DNA of 64,000 nucleotides from an uncultured Bacteroidales bacterium (GTDB taxonomy: Bacteria; Bacteroidota; Bacteroidia; Bacteroidales; Paludibacteraceae): NCBI GenBank assembly GCA_947164985.1, contig CAMUYI010000004.1, forward strand, positions 186,001 through 250,000, given 5' to 3'. The translations under genes were made by a program, and so were the position numbers. The stretch's first letter is position 1. Each line of letters opens with the position of its first letter. The notes beneath the pieces were generated by a model. That model was given only the letters and a program-made list of their open reading frames with translations, was not told the origin of the DNA and did not search any database. Below, in pieces: positions 53,762 through 62,844 of the stretch.

Positions 53762-55576
53762 TTATCGTATAACTTGACCTAAAATAGTGAAAACGCGTCC
53801 GTTTCGCTCAATAATGACACTTCTGCCCTTTACAATCTTCCTTACCGATACCTCTTCTGCCTGCGTCGCACAAACGCCGGTAGGTGTATCATCATATGCA
53901 TCTCCGTAACTTTGTGTCAAGTTACGGAAATCAACCGTCTGCCCCTGTTTATTGCCCCAGATATATTCCACTAATTCCGGATAATCAATAAACGGATTTC
54001 GGTTACCTTGAATCTTATTCACCTCGATCGCTCGTGTCAGCTCTTTCTCACTTACCGGATCCATTCGATGCCATGCAACTAATAAATCACGCAACCAAGG
54101 TTGAAACTCTTCCCATCCTTCGTTCGTCATCGCTATACCCGGTTCACCTGACGTCAACCATGTTAACGAGTCGCCATAACAGGTTGCAATATAGAAATAA
54201 GCTCTTGCAAAATCACCTTTATACTCGTCTGCCGGACAGAATACCTTGAGGGATGTCGGTGTACCATTGACCTCTACGGATACATTGCCGGTAGCAAAAC
54301 TGCCATTCCAGAAAGTGGTGTCCGTCGGCACACCCGGCGCATGGTTCGATTTGCTGCGGTTGGCAGAGTAATCGCCCGGAACAAGGTGGTATAGATCGCA
54401 GTAGGCTTCATTCACCGTTCTTCCCCACCAACTCTTAGGTAGCATATGCTCGATATCAAAGCCGGCTACACTGGCAGTGGTGTCCAACGGATCGAAATAG
54501 CGGTGGTTGTTGGAGTACATATCCAGTACTTCGTTTGTTATCGTATCACGGTCGGTAAAGAAGAAGCCATGCCAACTCTTCCTACGACCGCTACCGTATT
54601 TATAGCGTACACCGCAGAAAATGATCTCGCTCAGTTTAGATTTGAGCACCGAATCCTGTGTGCCTTGTGCGCGTTCGTAATAATCGCCCGGCATAGGACC
54701 GATAGCCATACACGTGGAATCCACATCAAAAGTGGGAGGAGTGTATTTATAACTACCGATCTTTAGCGGAATAGACTTCGTTACAAGCACATTGTCGTTT
54801 CCTATACCGCTTATATCCAACGTGTCGTATATCGTACTGACGTAGCTAATGCTATATGCTATATCCACTTCACCGCCTTCTGCCGGCAGGGTAGTACTTC
54901 CCAAAGAAAAGACGTTGCCGTTCCTTAACGCCAGTTGAATGTCTCCTACCACATGTTTGCCTTTCACAAGAACGCTTACCACATCTTCGGTAACCTCACC
55001 GGCTTCGATGGGCACGCTGCCGAAATCTACATCATATGGTCTCTCAAAAACGGCCGTATTGGGGAGCGGATCCGGCGCCTCAAACTCAATCTTCTTCACG
55101 TACCAGCGGTTATTGGAAGCCATTAAGGCTGCTATCGAAATTTCATTCAGATCTTGGTTGAGAGTGATGGTATAAGGGCGCATCTCAGCACGATGTCCTG
55201 CTTCCCATAAGATATTTTGTCCGCAGACAGAGATTCCTTTGGTGGAAGTAGTGTCGTTTTTATGCGAATAAGAAGCCGCATAAATGGTCATTGTGCTAAT
55301 GGCATAAGTGGCATTCAGACCTAAAGTGAGTTCACCTTGAGTGGAAGCGCCTCCACCTTTGATGCCTCTTTCTGAACCGGCATTGTAAATAAAATTAGCT
55401 TTTATGACGCTTTCCGCACAGTTGTCCGTCGCTTCCAGCACGATCTTATTCAGTTCGGTCACTTTGGAGCCGGAGTCATTGCTTGCGTTTCCGCTTTTGA
55501 ATACGATGGTATACGTCTCCGCCATCATACTAACGGAGAAGAAAAGGGTTGCGAGGAGAAGGATCTTGGCTTTCAT
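53762..55576 (-). CDS. Secreted endonuclease I family nuclease with short C-terminal motif
   Basis: A 604-residue exported DNase/RNase. The ATG at 55576 gives signal peptide MKAKILLLATLFFSVSMMAE. An N-terminal beta-sandwich region (to about 270) precedes the EndA/NucM-type nuclease domain: FDIEHMLPKSWWG (near 375, catalytic His), CDLYHLVPGDYSANRSKSN, GDFARAYFYIATCYGD, LLVAWHRMDPVSEKE and NPFIDYPELVEYIWG. The tail SVRKIVKGRSVIIERNGRVF then TILGQVIR is the short sorting-like motif. It probably digests extracellular nucleic acid for nutrients. Confidence 0.9.
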   Translation of the reverse strand: MKAKILLLATLFFSVSMMAETYTIVFKSGNASNDSGSKVTELNKIVLEATDNCAESVIKANFIYNAGSERGIKGGGASTQGELTLGLNATYAISTMTIYAASYSHKNDTTSTKGISVCGQNILWEAGHRAEMRPYTITLNQDLNEISIAALMASNNRWYVKKIEFEAPDPLPNTAVFERPYDVDFGSVPIEAGEVTEDVVSVLVKGKHVVGDIQLALRNGNVFSLGSTTLPAEGGEVDIAYSISYVSTIYDTLDISGIGNDNVLVTKSIPLKIGSYKYTPPTFDVDSTCMAIGPMPGDYYERAQGTQDSVLKSKLSEIIFCGVRYKYGSGRRKSWHGFFFTDRDTITNEVLDMYSNNHRYFDPLDTTASVAGFDIEHMLPKSWWGRTVNEAYCDLYHLVPGDYSANRSKSNHAPGVPTDTTFWNGSFATGNVSVEVNGTPTSLKVFCPADEYKGDFARAYFYIATCYGDSLTWLTSGEPGIAMTNEGWEEFQPWLRDLLVAWHRMDPVSEKELTRAIEVNKIQGNRNPFIDYPELVEYIWGNKQGQTVDFRNLTQSYGDAYDDTPTGVCATQAEEVSVRKIVKGRSVIIERNGRVFTILGQVIR

Positions 55577-55590
55577 GGTATCTATAAAAA

Positions 55591-55620
55591 TTTTCAATTT
55601 TCAATTTTCAATTTTCAATT
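55591..55620. repeat. 7-bp tandem array, TTTTCAA unit, four copies
   Basis: Four perfect TTTTCAA units plus TT, between pssA and the endonuclease gene. The pssA stop codon (55615-55617) is inside it. Confidence 0.88.
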
Positions 55621-56319
55621 CTTCTTGACGCAGGCAAGAAGCAGATTCAAGGTCACGTACCATAAGATACATCCCGTACCGCTGAAGAATGCAAACTCGA
55701 TATGCTGATGCATAATGGCCTTGGCAATGCAATAACCCAGAATAATCAAACAACCTGCTAAGAAGCTGATTATCACCGTTTTCTCTTTCTTGAATGTCTT
55801 AAAACTGAAGAACGGAATCTCGGCGTTCAGCAGGTAACAACTCAATAACGATACACCGATTAATACCCACGCCATCCAGTCGTACGTTAACACGGAAATG
55901 GGCAGACTGCAGATACCGCCCCAGAAGATGGCGTTGGCAGGAGTAGCCAGACCAATAAACGAATCGTGCTGACGCTCATCTACATTGAATTTAGCCAAAC
56001 GAAGAGCTGAGAAAGCGGCCATCAGTAACGCGATCAAAGCCCACCAACCCAAGATCGGACGCAGATAGCAGAAAAGCATCATTGCTGGTGCCAACCCAAA
56101 GGTGATATCATCTGCCAACGAATCCAACTGGATACCTATCGGACTCGGAGCCTTCAGCAAACGGGCACTCAGACCGTCAAAGAAATCAAAGAAGGCACCC
56201 GCCAAAATGAAGATGAATGCCCATAGAAAAGCACCTTGAGTCGCTAAAAAAACCGCAATACTGCCGCAAAGCAGGTTACAACTGGTGATGGCATCAGGAA
56301 TAATTCGTTTGCAATTCAT
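55615..56319 (-). CDS. pssA: CDP-diacylglycerol-serine O-phosphatidyltransferase
   Basis: A 234-residue membrane enzyme that makes phosphatidylserine, the precursor of phosphatidylethanolamine. The CDP-alcohol phosphotransferase signature DG-x2-AR-x8-G-x3-D-x3-D is complete in FFDFFDGLSARLLKAPSP and GIQLDSLADDITFG (near residues 44-72). About eight helices. It overlaps the AmpG-like gene by 4 nt. The last codons and stop are supplied by a repeat array. Confidence 0.95.
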   Translation of the reverse strand: MNCKRIIPDAITSCNLLCGSIAVFLATQGAFLWAFIFILAGAFFDFFDGLSARLLKAPSPIGIQLDSLADDITFGLAPAMMLFCYLRPILGWWALIALLMAAFSALRLAKFNVDERQHDSFIGLATPANAIFWGGICSLPISVLTYDWMAWVLIGVSLLSCYLLNAEIPFFSFKTFKKEKTVIISFLAGCLIILGYCIAKAIMHQHIEFAFFSGTGCILWYVTLNLLLACVKKN

Positions 56320-57560
56320 AATTTTCTATATACTAAATAAGTAACTATTATCGAAGGAATACAACAAGCCATGACGATCCAGAAAAATCCCAGATAGCCT
56401 ATGGCTTCTTGTATATAACCGGCTATCATTCCCGGTAACATCAATCCAAGGAACATAAAGGCTGTGCAGATTGAGAAATGCGCCGTCTTATGACTTCCGT
56501 CCGCAACCCGCATCATATACAGCATACATGCCGTGTAACCAAGGCCGTAACCTAACTGCTCAATACCCACGCAAAGGCTTAAAATCCAGAATGCCGTAGG
56601 CTGATGTTGGGCAAAATAGACATAAACGATACAAGGTAAGGTCAAGCATAGCGCCATAGGAAGAATGGCCTTCTTCAGACCTGTCTTACTGGCCCATATA
56701 CCGCCTCCGATACCGCCCAGCAACATCAGCACGACGCCGATACCGGTGATCTGACCGATCGTGTCCACGCTGATACCCAGACCGCCTGCTTCGCGTGCCG
56801 CCAGGAAGAACGGATTGCATAACTTGAGCAATAAGGCTTCCGGGAGTCGGTAAAGCAACATAAAACAGAGCGCTAAGATAATCTCCGGTTTGCGGAAAAA
56901 CTCCACCCAAACCATCCCGATCTCGCGCCATATATCTTTAAACTTCAAACTTTCAACTTTCAACTCTACAGCCGGCATGCTCCACGTGTGCCAAAGCGCA
57001 ATCAGAGCCAAGATGGCGCTGCAAAGGAGTAGGGCATAGGTCCACGATGTCGAGATGTCCGTGCGTTTTTGCAACCATCCCACGATCATCAGCAACAGCG
57101 ATTGACAGAAAATATTGGCGATGCGGTAAAACGTAGAACGTAAACCGACATATGCCGATTGATCGTGCTCATTCAGCGCAATCATATAATAACCGTCCGC
57201 TGCGATGTCATGTGTCGCGGAGCAGAAAGCGGTGATAGTGAATAAGATAAGGGCGATCGTGAAATGTCCTTGTGGCGCTAACCATGCCAATAACGCAACC
57301 GTTACTGCCATTAGAATCTGCATCGTCAAAACCCACCATCGTTTGGTGCGTAGCACATCGACGAACGGACTCCAGAGCGGTTTGACTACCCAAGGAAAAG
57401 CAATCAGCGAGGTGAACAAAGCCATCTCGCTATTCGGTACGCCCAGCTGCGCAAAAAGCGTTATGCTGATGCTTGTAACCAAAAAGTATGGGATACCTTC
57501 CGCCAAATACAGCGTAGGCACCCATACTAATGGTGATATATTCCTTATATTATTACGCAC
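56316..57560 (-). CDS. AmpG-like MFS transporter (muropeptide permease family)
   Basis: A 414-residue 12-helix major facilitator. Similar to AmpG: PTLYLAEGIPYFLVTSISI, AFPWVVKPLWSPFVD, FCSATHDIAADGYYM, and a glycine-rich second half with GIEQLGYGLGYTACMLYMM. AmpG imports anhydro-muropeptides for cell-wall recycling, which fits a neighbourhood of envelope genes, but the exact substrate is inferred. A 7-bp array is read in frame as VELKVESLKFKD in the central cytoplasmic loop. It lies 8 nt after the ppiD-like gene. Confidence 0.86.
   Translation of the reverse strand: MRNNIRNISPLVWVPTLYLAEGIPYFLVTSISITLFAQLGVPNSEMALFTSLIAFPWVVKPLWSPFVDVLRTKRWWVLTMQILMAVTVALLAWLAPQGHFTIALILFTITAFCSATHDIAADGYYMIALNEHDQSAYVGLRSTFYRIANIFCQSLLLMIVGWLQKRTDISTSWTYALLLCSAILALIALWHTWSMPAVELKVESLKFKDIWREIGMVWVEFFRKPEIILALCFMLLYRLPEALLLKLCNPFFLAAREAGGLGISVDTIGQITGIGVVLMLLGGIGGGIWASKTGLKKAILPMALCLTLPCIVYVYFAQHQPTAFWILSLCVGIEQLGYGLGYTACMLYMMRVADGSHKTAHFSICTAFMFLGLMLPGMIAGYIQEAIGYLGFFWIVMACCIPSIIVTYLVYRKL
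56941..56968. repeat. 7-bp tandem array, AACTTTC unit, four copies in the AmpG-like gene
   Basis: AACTTCA, AACTTTC twice, AACTCTA; in frame in the central loop. Confidence 0.75.
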
Positions 57561-57568
57561 GCGCGCGC

Positions 57569-59569
57569 TTATTGGAAGTTAGCACGGTTGTCATCCACCT
57601 CTGCCTTGTCTTCCAACAGCTGCATTGCCTGATAAGGCAGGTAAGCGTAACGACTTGCCAACTGTGCTTTCTCTGTTTCTACTACAAAAGTCTCAGCTGC
57701 GTTGTTGGCTTTGCCGGTCTTAACGACATATACGCCCATGTTACCTTGAATCGGTTCGCTCAGCGCGTTCTCGCCTTGTGCAACCGCCTTACCAATAACG
57801 GCCGGCTCCATACCTGCGTTTCCGAAACGGCTGTCACCCAACGCTACGCGCTCGATGTGCTGTACCGGTTGACCCAACTTCTCTGCAGCTGCCTCCAGGC
57901 TCTCAATGCCCTTCAACTCTTTCTTCAGATAAGCAGCCTTCGCATTGTTGGTAGCTTCGTACATCAACTCAGCACGTACTGCCTCCAACGGACGGTACTC
58001 ACCGTCATTAACTTCTGTCAGAGCAGCTACAATAAACTGCTGACCGCACTCGAACACGTCACTTACCGCACCTTCTTTCGCCTCAAATGCCCAGCGAACG
58101 ATAGGACGGCTGCTCTTCAACTGACCTACTTTGTCGGTCGTAGCCGTCAGGTTATACTGCGGAACAACGGTCATACCTGCCTCTTGAGCAGCTGCCTCCA
58201 GATCCTCGGCATTGTTGTTATTTACAATAAACTGCTTTGCGTTGTTATAGATTACCGAATAGGTCTTGCTCGACGGAGTTACCTCGCGCGCCAAGATAGC
58301 CAACTTCACCTTCGGAGTCGGATTGCCGATCTCCATGATCTCGTACGTCTGCTCACCCATACCGATAGCTACGGTAAAGCGCTCACCGCGTTTGCCCTTC
58401 AGTGCCGGTTCTGCGATGTTCTTCGGCAGATCGGTAGCTTTGAACCAACCAAGTTCCTGATCTTCGCCGTCCTCAACGATAGCTTTCAGCTCTACGCTGT
58501 CCGGCATCGAATAGCCGGCCTGCATAATACGAGCCATCGAGTAGGTGTTGTTCTCAAACAGGATATCCGTGCAGTCACCTGCTTTAGCGTCCTTGCGGAA
58601 AGCAAACTCTTTGAATTGTGCAGGAACATTCTCCTCCGAGTAGTCACGACCGTCATACATGATATCCGAGTTGGTGTTCACTACGAGGCTGATATCGTCC
58701 GTCGTTTTGAACTCATCCTTCAGATTGTTCATCATCGTCTCAGCAGCCTTGAAATCGTCTTCACTCGGTACGATATCGAATGCGATATACTTGATTGCAC
58801 GGTTTGGAGTCTGTTTGTATTGCTCTTTGTGCTGGTTGTACAATTTCTTGATGTCGCCGTCGCTTACCTTTACCAGACTGTCTGCTACTGCGTAGTACGG
58901 TTTCATCACATAATCCACCGCTACACCGTTCTGACGACCGTTGAATGCGAACTCAGCATCCAGCGAGTTAGCCTTCAGCAAATGTTGCAGCAAGGCGGTG
59001 TATTTCTCCTGCATGTAGCTGATACGAACGGCTTTCTCCCAATACAGCCAGTAATCCTTAGCCTGCTTGAGGTTTGCGTTCTGCTCTGCATCGTCACTTT
59101 CGTTGTTGATCGCGGAGATCAGACCCTTCACAGCCTCGCGGCTGAACTGACCGTCTTCACCGGCAAAAGCACGACGACCACGGATGATCTGGTGAACGTT
59201 CTCACCTACACAAAGCTCCGTCAACTCGTCTGCTGTAATGTCCATACCGATCTTCTCTGCTTGAGCGCGGAGGGTATAGTCCATTACATACATGTTCCAT
59301 ACCTGGTTACGAATCTGTGCGTACGTGTCTTCGTCAAAATCCGTACGGCCCGATTCAATCTTGTACACTTCTGTCAATTGCTCTTTAGCTGCCTCGTACT
59401 CCGTGTAATGAATCTTCTGACCCTCAATCACACCGACATTCTCGCGGCTGCGGTTGAAGAAACTACTACCGGAGTTCAAAAAGTCTCCGAGGATAAATGC
59501 CAACATGGCGAGACCCACAATTGCGATCAACAATGCGCCATGATTTCTAATTTTTTGTAAACTTGCCAT
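57569..59569 (-). CDS. Membrane-anchored peptidyl-prolyl isomerase/chaperone, PpiD/SurA type
   Basis: A 666-residue periplasmic folding factor held by one N-terminal helix (GALLIAIVGLAMLAFILGDF). The SurA-N-like chaperone region (EGQKIHYTEYEAAKEQL, DYTLRAQAEKIGMDITADEL) is followed by a parvulin-like region (near 345-430; LKAIVEDGEDQELGWFKATD, EIMEIGNPTPKVKLAIL) that seems degenerate. A second such region follows to the C-terminus. It probably helps fold outer-membrane proteins. It sits in an operon with the DUF6359 lipoprotein upstream and the AmpG-like gene downstream. Confidence 0.9.
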   Translation of the reverse strand: MASLQKIRNHGALLIAIVGLAMLAFILGDFLNSGSSFFNRSRENVGVIEGQKIHYTEYEAAKEQLTEVYKIESGRTDFDEDTYAQIRNQVWNMYVMDYTLRAQAEKIGMDITADELTELCVGENVHQIIRGRRAFAGEDGQFSREAVKGLISAINNESDDAEQNANLKQAKDYWLYWEKAVRISYMQEKYTALLQHLLKANSLDAEFAFNGRQNGVAVDYVMKPYYAVADSLVKVSDGDIKKLYNQHKEQYKQTPNRAIKYIAFDIVPSEDDFKAAETMMNNLKDEFKTTDDISLVVNTNSDIMYDGRDYSEENVPAQFKEFAFRKDAKAGDCTDILFENNTYSMARIMQAGYSMPDSVELKAIVEDGEDQELGWFKATDLPKNIAEPALKGKRGERFTVAIGMGEQTYEIMEIGNPTPKVKLAILAREVTPSSKTYSVIYNNAKQFIVNNNNAEDLEAAAQEAGMTVVPQYNLTATTDKVGQLKSSRPIVRWAFEAKEGAVSDVFECGQQFIVAALTEVNDGEYRPLEAVRAELMYEATNNAKAAYLKKELKGIESLEAAAEKLGQPVQHIERVALGDSRFGNAGMEPAVIGKAVAQGENALSEPIQGNMGVYVVKTGKANNAAETFVVETEKAQLASRYAYLPYQAMQLLEDKAEVDDNRANFQ

Positions 59570-59610
59570 TTTTGTATATTAAACTTTAAATTTTAATCTT
59601 TCAACGTTAA

Positions 59611-61029
59611 TTACCATTTCTCGTTCGTCGAATAGTAGATATATGCAGCACCTTTACCTACGGTTTCAACGGTTCCGTTGTAGTTGGTGATTTTTCCGCG
59701 TAACACAACGAAATCACCTACTGCTACTTGGTCCGCACTCGTTAGTTTCTGCTTGTTCTTTCCGTATACCTGGTATGCCTCAAACGAAATGCTCGCGGTC
59801 GTACCGTCGTTCGTCGGGGTAATAAAGAACGTACCGTTACCAAAAGAAGTCACGCCGCTCGCATGGTTGCTATGTAACTTACTAACCCAACCTTTTATAT
59901 AATACTCATCCGTTGTTGTCTTTCCGCTACCGATCGAGTCGCCGATATGCAATGCCTCATAAACGGTCAGCGTGCCTTCGGGCACATCTGCGCCTTCCGG
60001 ATCAGGAGTGATCTTCGTCGGGTCTGCAGGTTGGAATGCCTCGTTAAACTTCTCGTTGCTCGACGAATAGATATAGGCCGTACCCTTGCCCGTAGTCTCT
60101 GCTGTTCCGTTATAGTTGGTGATTTGTCCGTAGATAACTACGAAGTCACCTACCTCTACTTGGTCCGGGCTGGTCAACTTCTTGCCGTCCTTACCATATA
60201 CTTGGAATGCCTCAAACGTAACGCTCTCGGTCGTTCCATCGTTCGTCGGAGTGATATAGAATGTTCCGTTTCCATATTGATTAACACCGTCAGCGTGCTT
60301 ACTATCAATACGACTTACCCAACCCTTAATATAATACTTCTCCTGAGTTGTATTGCCGCTACCGAGCGATTCGCTGATCTCGCGAGCCTTATATACGGTA
60401 ATAGCACTTTCCGGTACTTCTACACCTGCCGGATCCGGAGTCACGTTTGTTGAGTCAATCGGACGGAAAGCGTTATTATAAGCTTCGTTGTTGGAAACCT
60501 CGATCGAACATTGACCATTATTCTCGATCGTACCGTCATAGTTCTGGATCTTGCATTTCACTACAATGAAATCACCGATTTGCAGCACGTCATGGCTCGG
60601 TAACTTAGCTCCGCCTCTACCTAATACGCGGTAGCAGTAGAAATCTTTCATACCCAGGCCGTCTTGACGAGCACTCAGGTGTACATAGTCATTGCCGTAT
60701 TGCGCAAAACTGGTTTCCCAATCAGGTTTACTCTTGCTGCGAGCTGCTTCGTCGAAATTACGAACCCAACCTTTGATGTAATACGTTTCCTCTGTCGTTT
60801 GTCCATATGCCAATTTCTGACCGATCTTTACAGCTTCGTTTACGTTAATAGCCCCTTCCGGAATCTCAATACCATCGGGATCCGGAGACGGAGTAGGATC
60901 TGCGAACTCAGGAATCGTGTCACCTTGCACAAGATCATTATTGCCCGGAGTCGCGATATAAGGAGGCTCTTCACAACTAATCATCATCAGCGATACCAAC
61001 GCCATCAATGCGAATAATTTCGTTTTCAT
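59611..61029 (-). CDS. Lipoprotein with three DUF6359 (OB-fold-like) repeats
   Basis: A 472-residue lipoprotein; the ATG at 61029 gives signal MKTKLFALMALVSLMMISC with the lipobox cysteine. Three tandem modules of about 130 residues each carry YYIKGWV, an ITPTNDGTT-like or related strand, a YRVLGRGG/FQVYGKDG turn, and a VGDFVV segment followed by ITNYNGT. The second and third are most alike; the first is diverged. DUF6359 modules in Bacteroidota are predicted OB-like folds on secreted proteins and often accompany endonuclease or CotH-type proteins. Ligand unknown. It is first in the operon toward pssA. Confidence 0.85.
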   Translation of the reverse strand: MKTKLFALMALVSLMMISCEEPPYIATPGNNDLVQGDTIPEFADPTPSPDPDGIEIPEGAINVNEAVKIGQKLAYGQTTEETYYIKGWVRNFDEAARSKSKPDWETSFAQYGNDYVHLSARQDGLGMKDFYCYRVLGRGGAKLPSHDVLQIGDFIVVKCKIQNYDGTIENNGQCSIEVSNNEAYNNAFRPIDSTNVTPDPAGVEVPESAITVYKAREISESLGSGNTTQEKYYIKGWVSRIDSKHADGVNQYGNGTFYITPTNDGTTESVTFEAFQVYGKDGKKLTSPDQVEVGDFVVIYGQITNYNGTAETTGKGTAYIYSSSNEKFNEAFQPADPTKITPDPEGADVPEGTLTVYEALHIGDSIGSGKTTTDEYYIKGWVSKLHSNHASGVTSFGNGTFFITPTNDGTTASISFEAYQVYGKNKQKLTSADQVAVGDFVVLRGKITNYNGTVETVGKGAAYIYYSTNEKW

Positions 61030-61074
61030 ATGTGTATAATTTAAGATTTTCACGTTTTATCTCAAAATAGCGTG

Positions 61075-61105
61075 CAAAGATACGAAAAATATTTCACGCG
61101 CGCAA
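61075..61105 (-). promoter_or_regulatory. Promoter of the DUF6359-ppiD-ampG-pssA operon
   Basis: Minus-strand TTGCGCGCGTGAA from 61105 and TATCTTTG at 61082-61075, spacing 23 nt. Confidence 0.82.
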
Positions 61106-61142
61106 ATAATTTAAGAAAAAAGTAAAAAAAAATGCATTTTCC

Positions 61143-61173
61143 TTGCGTATGTCAAATATTTGTTGTAATTTTG
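61143..61173 (+). promoter_or_regulatory. Promoter of the infC-rpmI-rplT operon
   Basis: TTGCGTATGTCAA from 61143 and TAATTTTG at 61166-61173, spacing 23 nt. Transcription should start near 61180. Confidence 0.88.
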
Positions 61174-61256
61174 CACGCTTTTTCGATGGTGGGGCAACGT
61201 GTGCACGCACGAGAAAGCGCAATATTAACCATATAATAGTTAAAACAATCGCTACT

Positions 61257-61805
61257 ATTCCTCCAAGACCACGTGGTGGTCGAGTAATCAAAGAAGATCC
61301 GCATCGTATCAACGACAAGATCCGCGGTGTGGCTCAAGTGCGCCTTATTGGCGACAATGTAGAGCAGGGTATCTACACGTATCAGCAGGCTATGAAAATA
61401 GCGGACGACCAGAATCTTGACCTCGTCGAGATCGCTCCAACGGCTACGCCGCCTGTCTGCCGCGTCATTGACTACCAGAAGTTCCTCTACGCACAGAAGA
61501 AAAAACAAAAAGAGGCGAAGGCTAATCAGAAAAAACAAGAGGTGAAAGAGATCCGGTTCGGTCCGCAAACGGATGACCACGATTATAACTTCAAACTCAA
61601 ACACGCCATCGAGTTCCTCAAAGAAGGCAACAAAGTGAAGGCTTACGTCTTCTTCCGCGGACGCTCTATCGTGTTCAAAGAGCAGGGTGAACTCCTGTTG
61701 GCACGCTTCGCTGCTGACCTGGCCGAGTACGGCAAACCTGACAATGTACCAAACCTCGAGGGCAAACGAATGATCATGTTCATCAGCCCGAAGAGTCAGA
61801 AGTAA
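61257..61805 (+). CDS. infC: Translation initiation factor IF-3, probable ATT start
   Basis: IF-3 binds the 30S subunit and checks start-codon choice. Both domains are clear: [20 protein letters not shown] and [19 protein letters not shown] in the N-domain, [32 protein letters not shown] and [13 protein letters not shown] in the C-domain. No ATG, GTG or TTG lies in frame between the promoter and the conserved region; an upstream in-frame start overlaps the -33/-7 region and would not be transcribed. ATT at 61257 (followed by [19 protein letters not shown]) is the best start, as in E. coli infC, where AUU allows autoregulation. Other rare codons (61224, 61248) are possible. About 182 residues. 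Confidence 0.9.
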   Translation: MPPRPRGGRVIKEDPHRINDKIRGVAQVRLIGDNVEQGIYTYQQAMKIADDQNLDLVEIAPTATPPVCRVIDYQKFLYAQKKKQKEAKANQKKQEVKEIRFGPQTDDHDYNFKLKHAIEFLKEGNKVKAYVFFRGRSIVFKEQGELLLARFAADLAEYGKPDNVPNLEGKRMIMFISPKSQK

Positions 61806-62092
61806 TCGTTCCCGCAAGGGATAAGAAATAAGTACTAAACAAGGACCAACCGTTAGTTATTAGTTGGTTGTTACTTAGTTATTAGTTAGATATTAAGCCG
61901 TCCGAAGGCTTACCTTTAAATTGGCGCCCAATGTTCGGGGTCCCCGGCGCAAACCAGCGTAAGCGTTTGTGATGGGGAGAGCGAGCAAGCCCGAGTACCT
62001 TTAGCCAAGCTGTGCTTGAGCTCGTGTACGAGGGGATTGAGCGCGAGTGCTGCCTATCGGACGAATTATTAACAATTAAATATTATTACAAA
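61806..62092 (+). other. Structured leader between infC and rpmI, candidate ribosomal-protein control region
   Basis: The 287-nt gap can form several stems: TCCC-GCAA-GGGA just after infC, CCAAC/GTTGG, AAGCC/GGCTT, GCGCC/GGCGC around 61930-61950, and CTCGT/ACGAG near 62030. ACCTTTA occurs twice. GC content is far higher than in other gaps here. L20 represses rpmI-rplT through RNA in this place in E. coli and Bacillus; a similar role here is inference. No known family was matched by eye. Confidence 0.6.
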
Positions 62093-62290
62093 ATGCCAAA
62101 GGTAAAAACGAACTCCGGTGCAAAAAAGCGTTTCACGCTTACCGGAACCGGTAAAATCAAGCGTAAGCACGCTTACAAGAGTCACATTCTGACGAAGAAG
62201 ACTAAAAAGCAAAAACGCAACTTGACTCATGTTGCTATTGTTGATCAGACGAACATGCGCTCCATCCGTGAGATGCTGCTGCTTCGTTAA
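62093..62290 (+). CDS. rpmI: 50S ribosomal protein L35
   Basis: A 65-residue basic ribosomal protein: [20 protein letters not shown] then [20 protein letters not shown], as in all L35. The ATG at 62093 is fixed by homology; the frame is open further upstream into the leader. It precedes rplT by 33 nt in the universal infC-rpmI-rplT order. Confidence 0.98.
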   Translation: MPKVKTNSGAKKRFTLTGTGKIKRKHAYKSHILTKKTKKQKRNLTHVAIVDQTNMRSIREMLLLR

Positions 62291-62323
62291 GTGTTAAACC
62301 ATCTAAAGTGAAAGGACAAGAAA

Positions 62324-62683
62324 ATGCCAAGATCAGTTAATCACGTTGCTTCGCGCAACCGTCGCAAAAAGATCATGAGCCTTACCCGTGGTAACTTTGG
62401 TGGCCGCGCTAATGTATGGACCGTAGCAAAGAACACATGGGAGAAAGGTTTGCAGTACGCTTACCGCGATCGTAAGAACAAAAAACGTACGTTCCGCGCT
62501 CTCTGGATCCAGCGTATCAACGCCGCTGCTCGCCTCGAAGGCCTGAGCTACAGCCAGTTGATGGGTTGCCTCAAGAAAGCAGGAATCGTCATCAACCGCA
62601 AGGCACTTGCTGACCTCGCGATGAACCAACCCGCTGCCTTCAAAGCAGTCGTTGATCAAGCGAAAAAGAAAGCTGCCAAGTAA
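62324..62683 (+). CDS. rplT: 50S ribosomal protein L20
   Basis: A 119-residue ribosomal assembly protein: [19 protein letters not shown], a long basic helix ([20 protein letters not shown]), and [17 protein letters not shown] with the C-terminal RNA-binding domain. In other bacteria this C-terminal domain represses the operon. The last codons and stop are part of a segment that is duplicated downstream (62728-62772). Confidence 0.98.
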   Translation: MPRSVNHVASRNRRKKIMSLTRGNFGGRANVWTVAKNTWEKGLQYAYRDRKNKKRTFRALWIQRINAAARLEGLSYSQLMGCLKKAGIVINRKALADLAMNQPAAFKAVVDQAKKKAAK

Positions 62684-62772
62684 GGTTTCTTAATCGAGTA
62701 AGTGCAAACTTACGAGAAGAAGACTTACTGCCAAGTAAGGTTTAATCGAGTAATCTTGTATTACGAGAAGAA
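62673..62772 (+). repeat. Direct duplication of the rplT 3' end with tandem hairpins
   Basis: Copy one (62673-62722) and copy two (62728-62772) share CTGCCAAGTAAGGTTT, AATCGAGTAA and TTACGAGAAG. Each can form a hairpin: GTAAG-TGCAAA-CTTAC in the first, GTAAT-CTTGT-ATTAC in the second. The changed base pair is compensated, and the loops differ. Confidence 0.8.
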
Positions 62773-62788
62773 ACAACCGTAGGTTAAT

Positions 62789-62802
62789 CATCTAGCTAGA
62801 TG
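62789..62802. repeat. Perfect palindrome downstream of rplT
   Basis: CATCTAGCTAGATG, 14 bp, 15 nt before the terminator stem. Function unknown. Confidence 0.55.
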
Positions 62803-62816
62803 TTCTTACAAAAACG

Positions 62817-62844
62817 AGAGATGGTCATTTGGCCATCTCTTTTT
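62817..62844. terminator. Bidirectional terminator between rplT and dapA
   Basis: Stem AGAGATGG with CCATCTCT, loop TCATTTGG, then TTTTT; an A run precedes it for the opposite strand. The dapA stop codon (62825) is in the loop. Confidence 0.88.

Noticed and set aside
57530..59560. 676-residue open frame on the plus strand
   Set aside because: It is fully antisense to the ppiD-like gene; composition (Leu/Val/Cys/His-rich, no domain) is what a shadow frame of that gene would give.
61143..61256. infC start at the upstream in-frame ATG (61149) or other codons near 61143
   Set aside because: These codons overlap the -33/-7 promoter and would not be in the mRNA.
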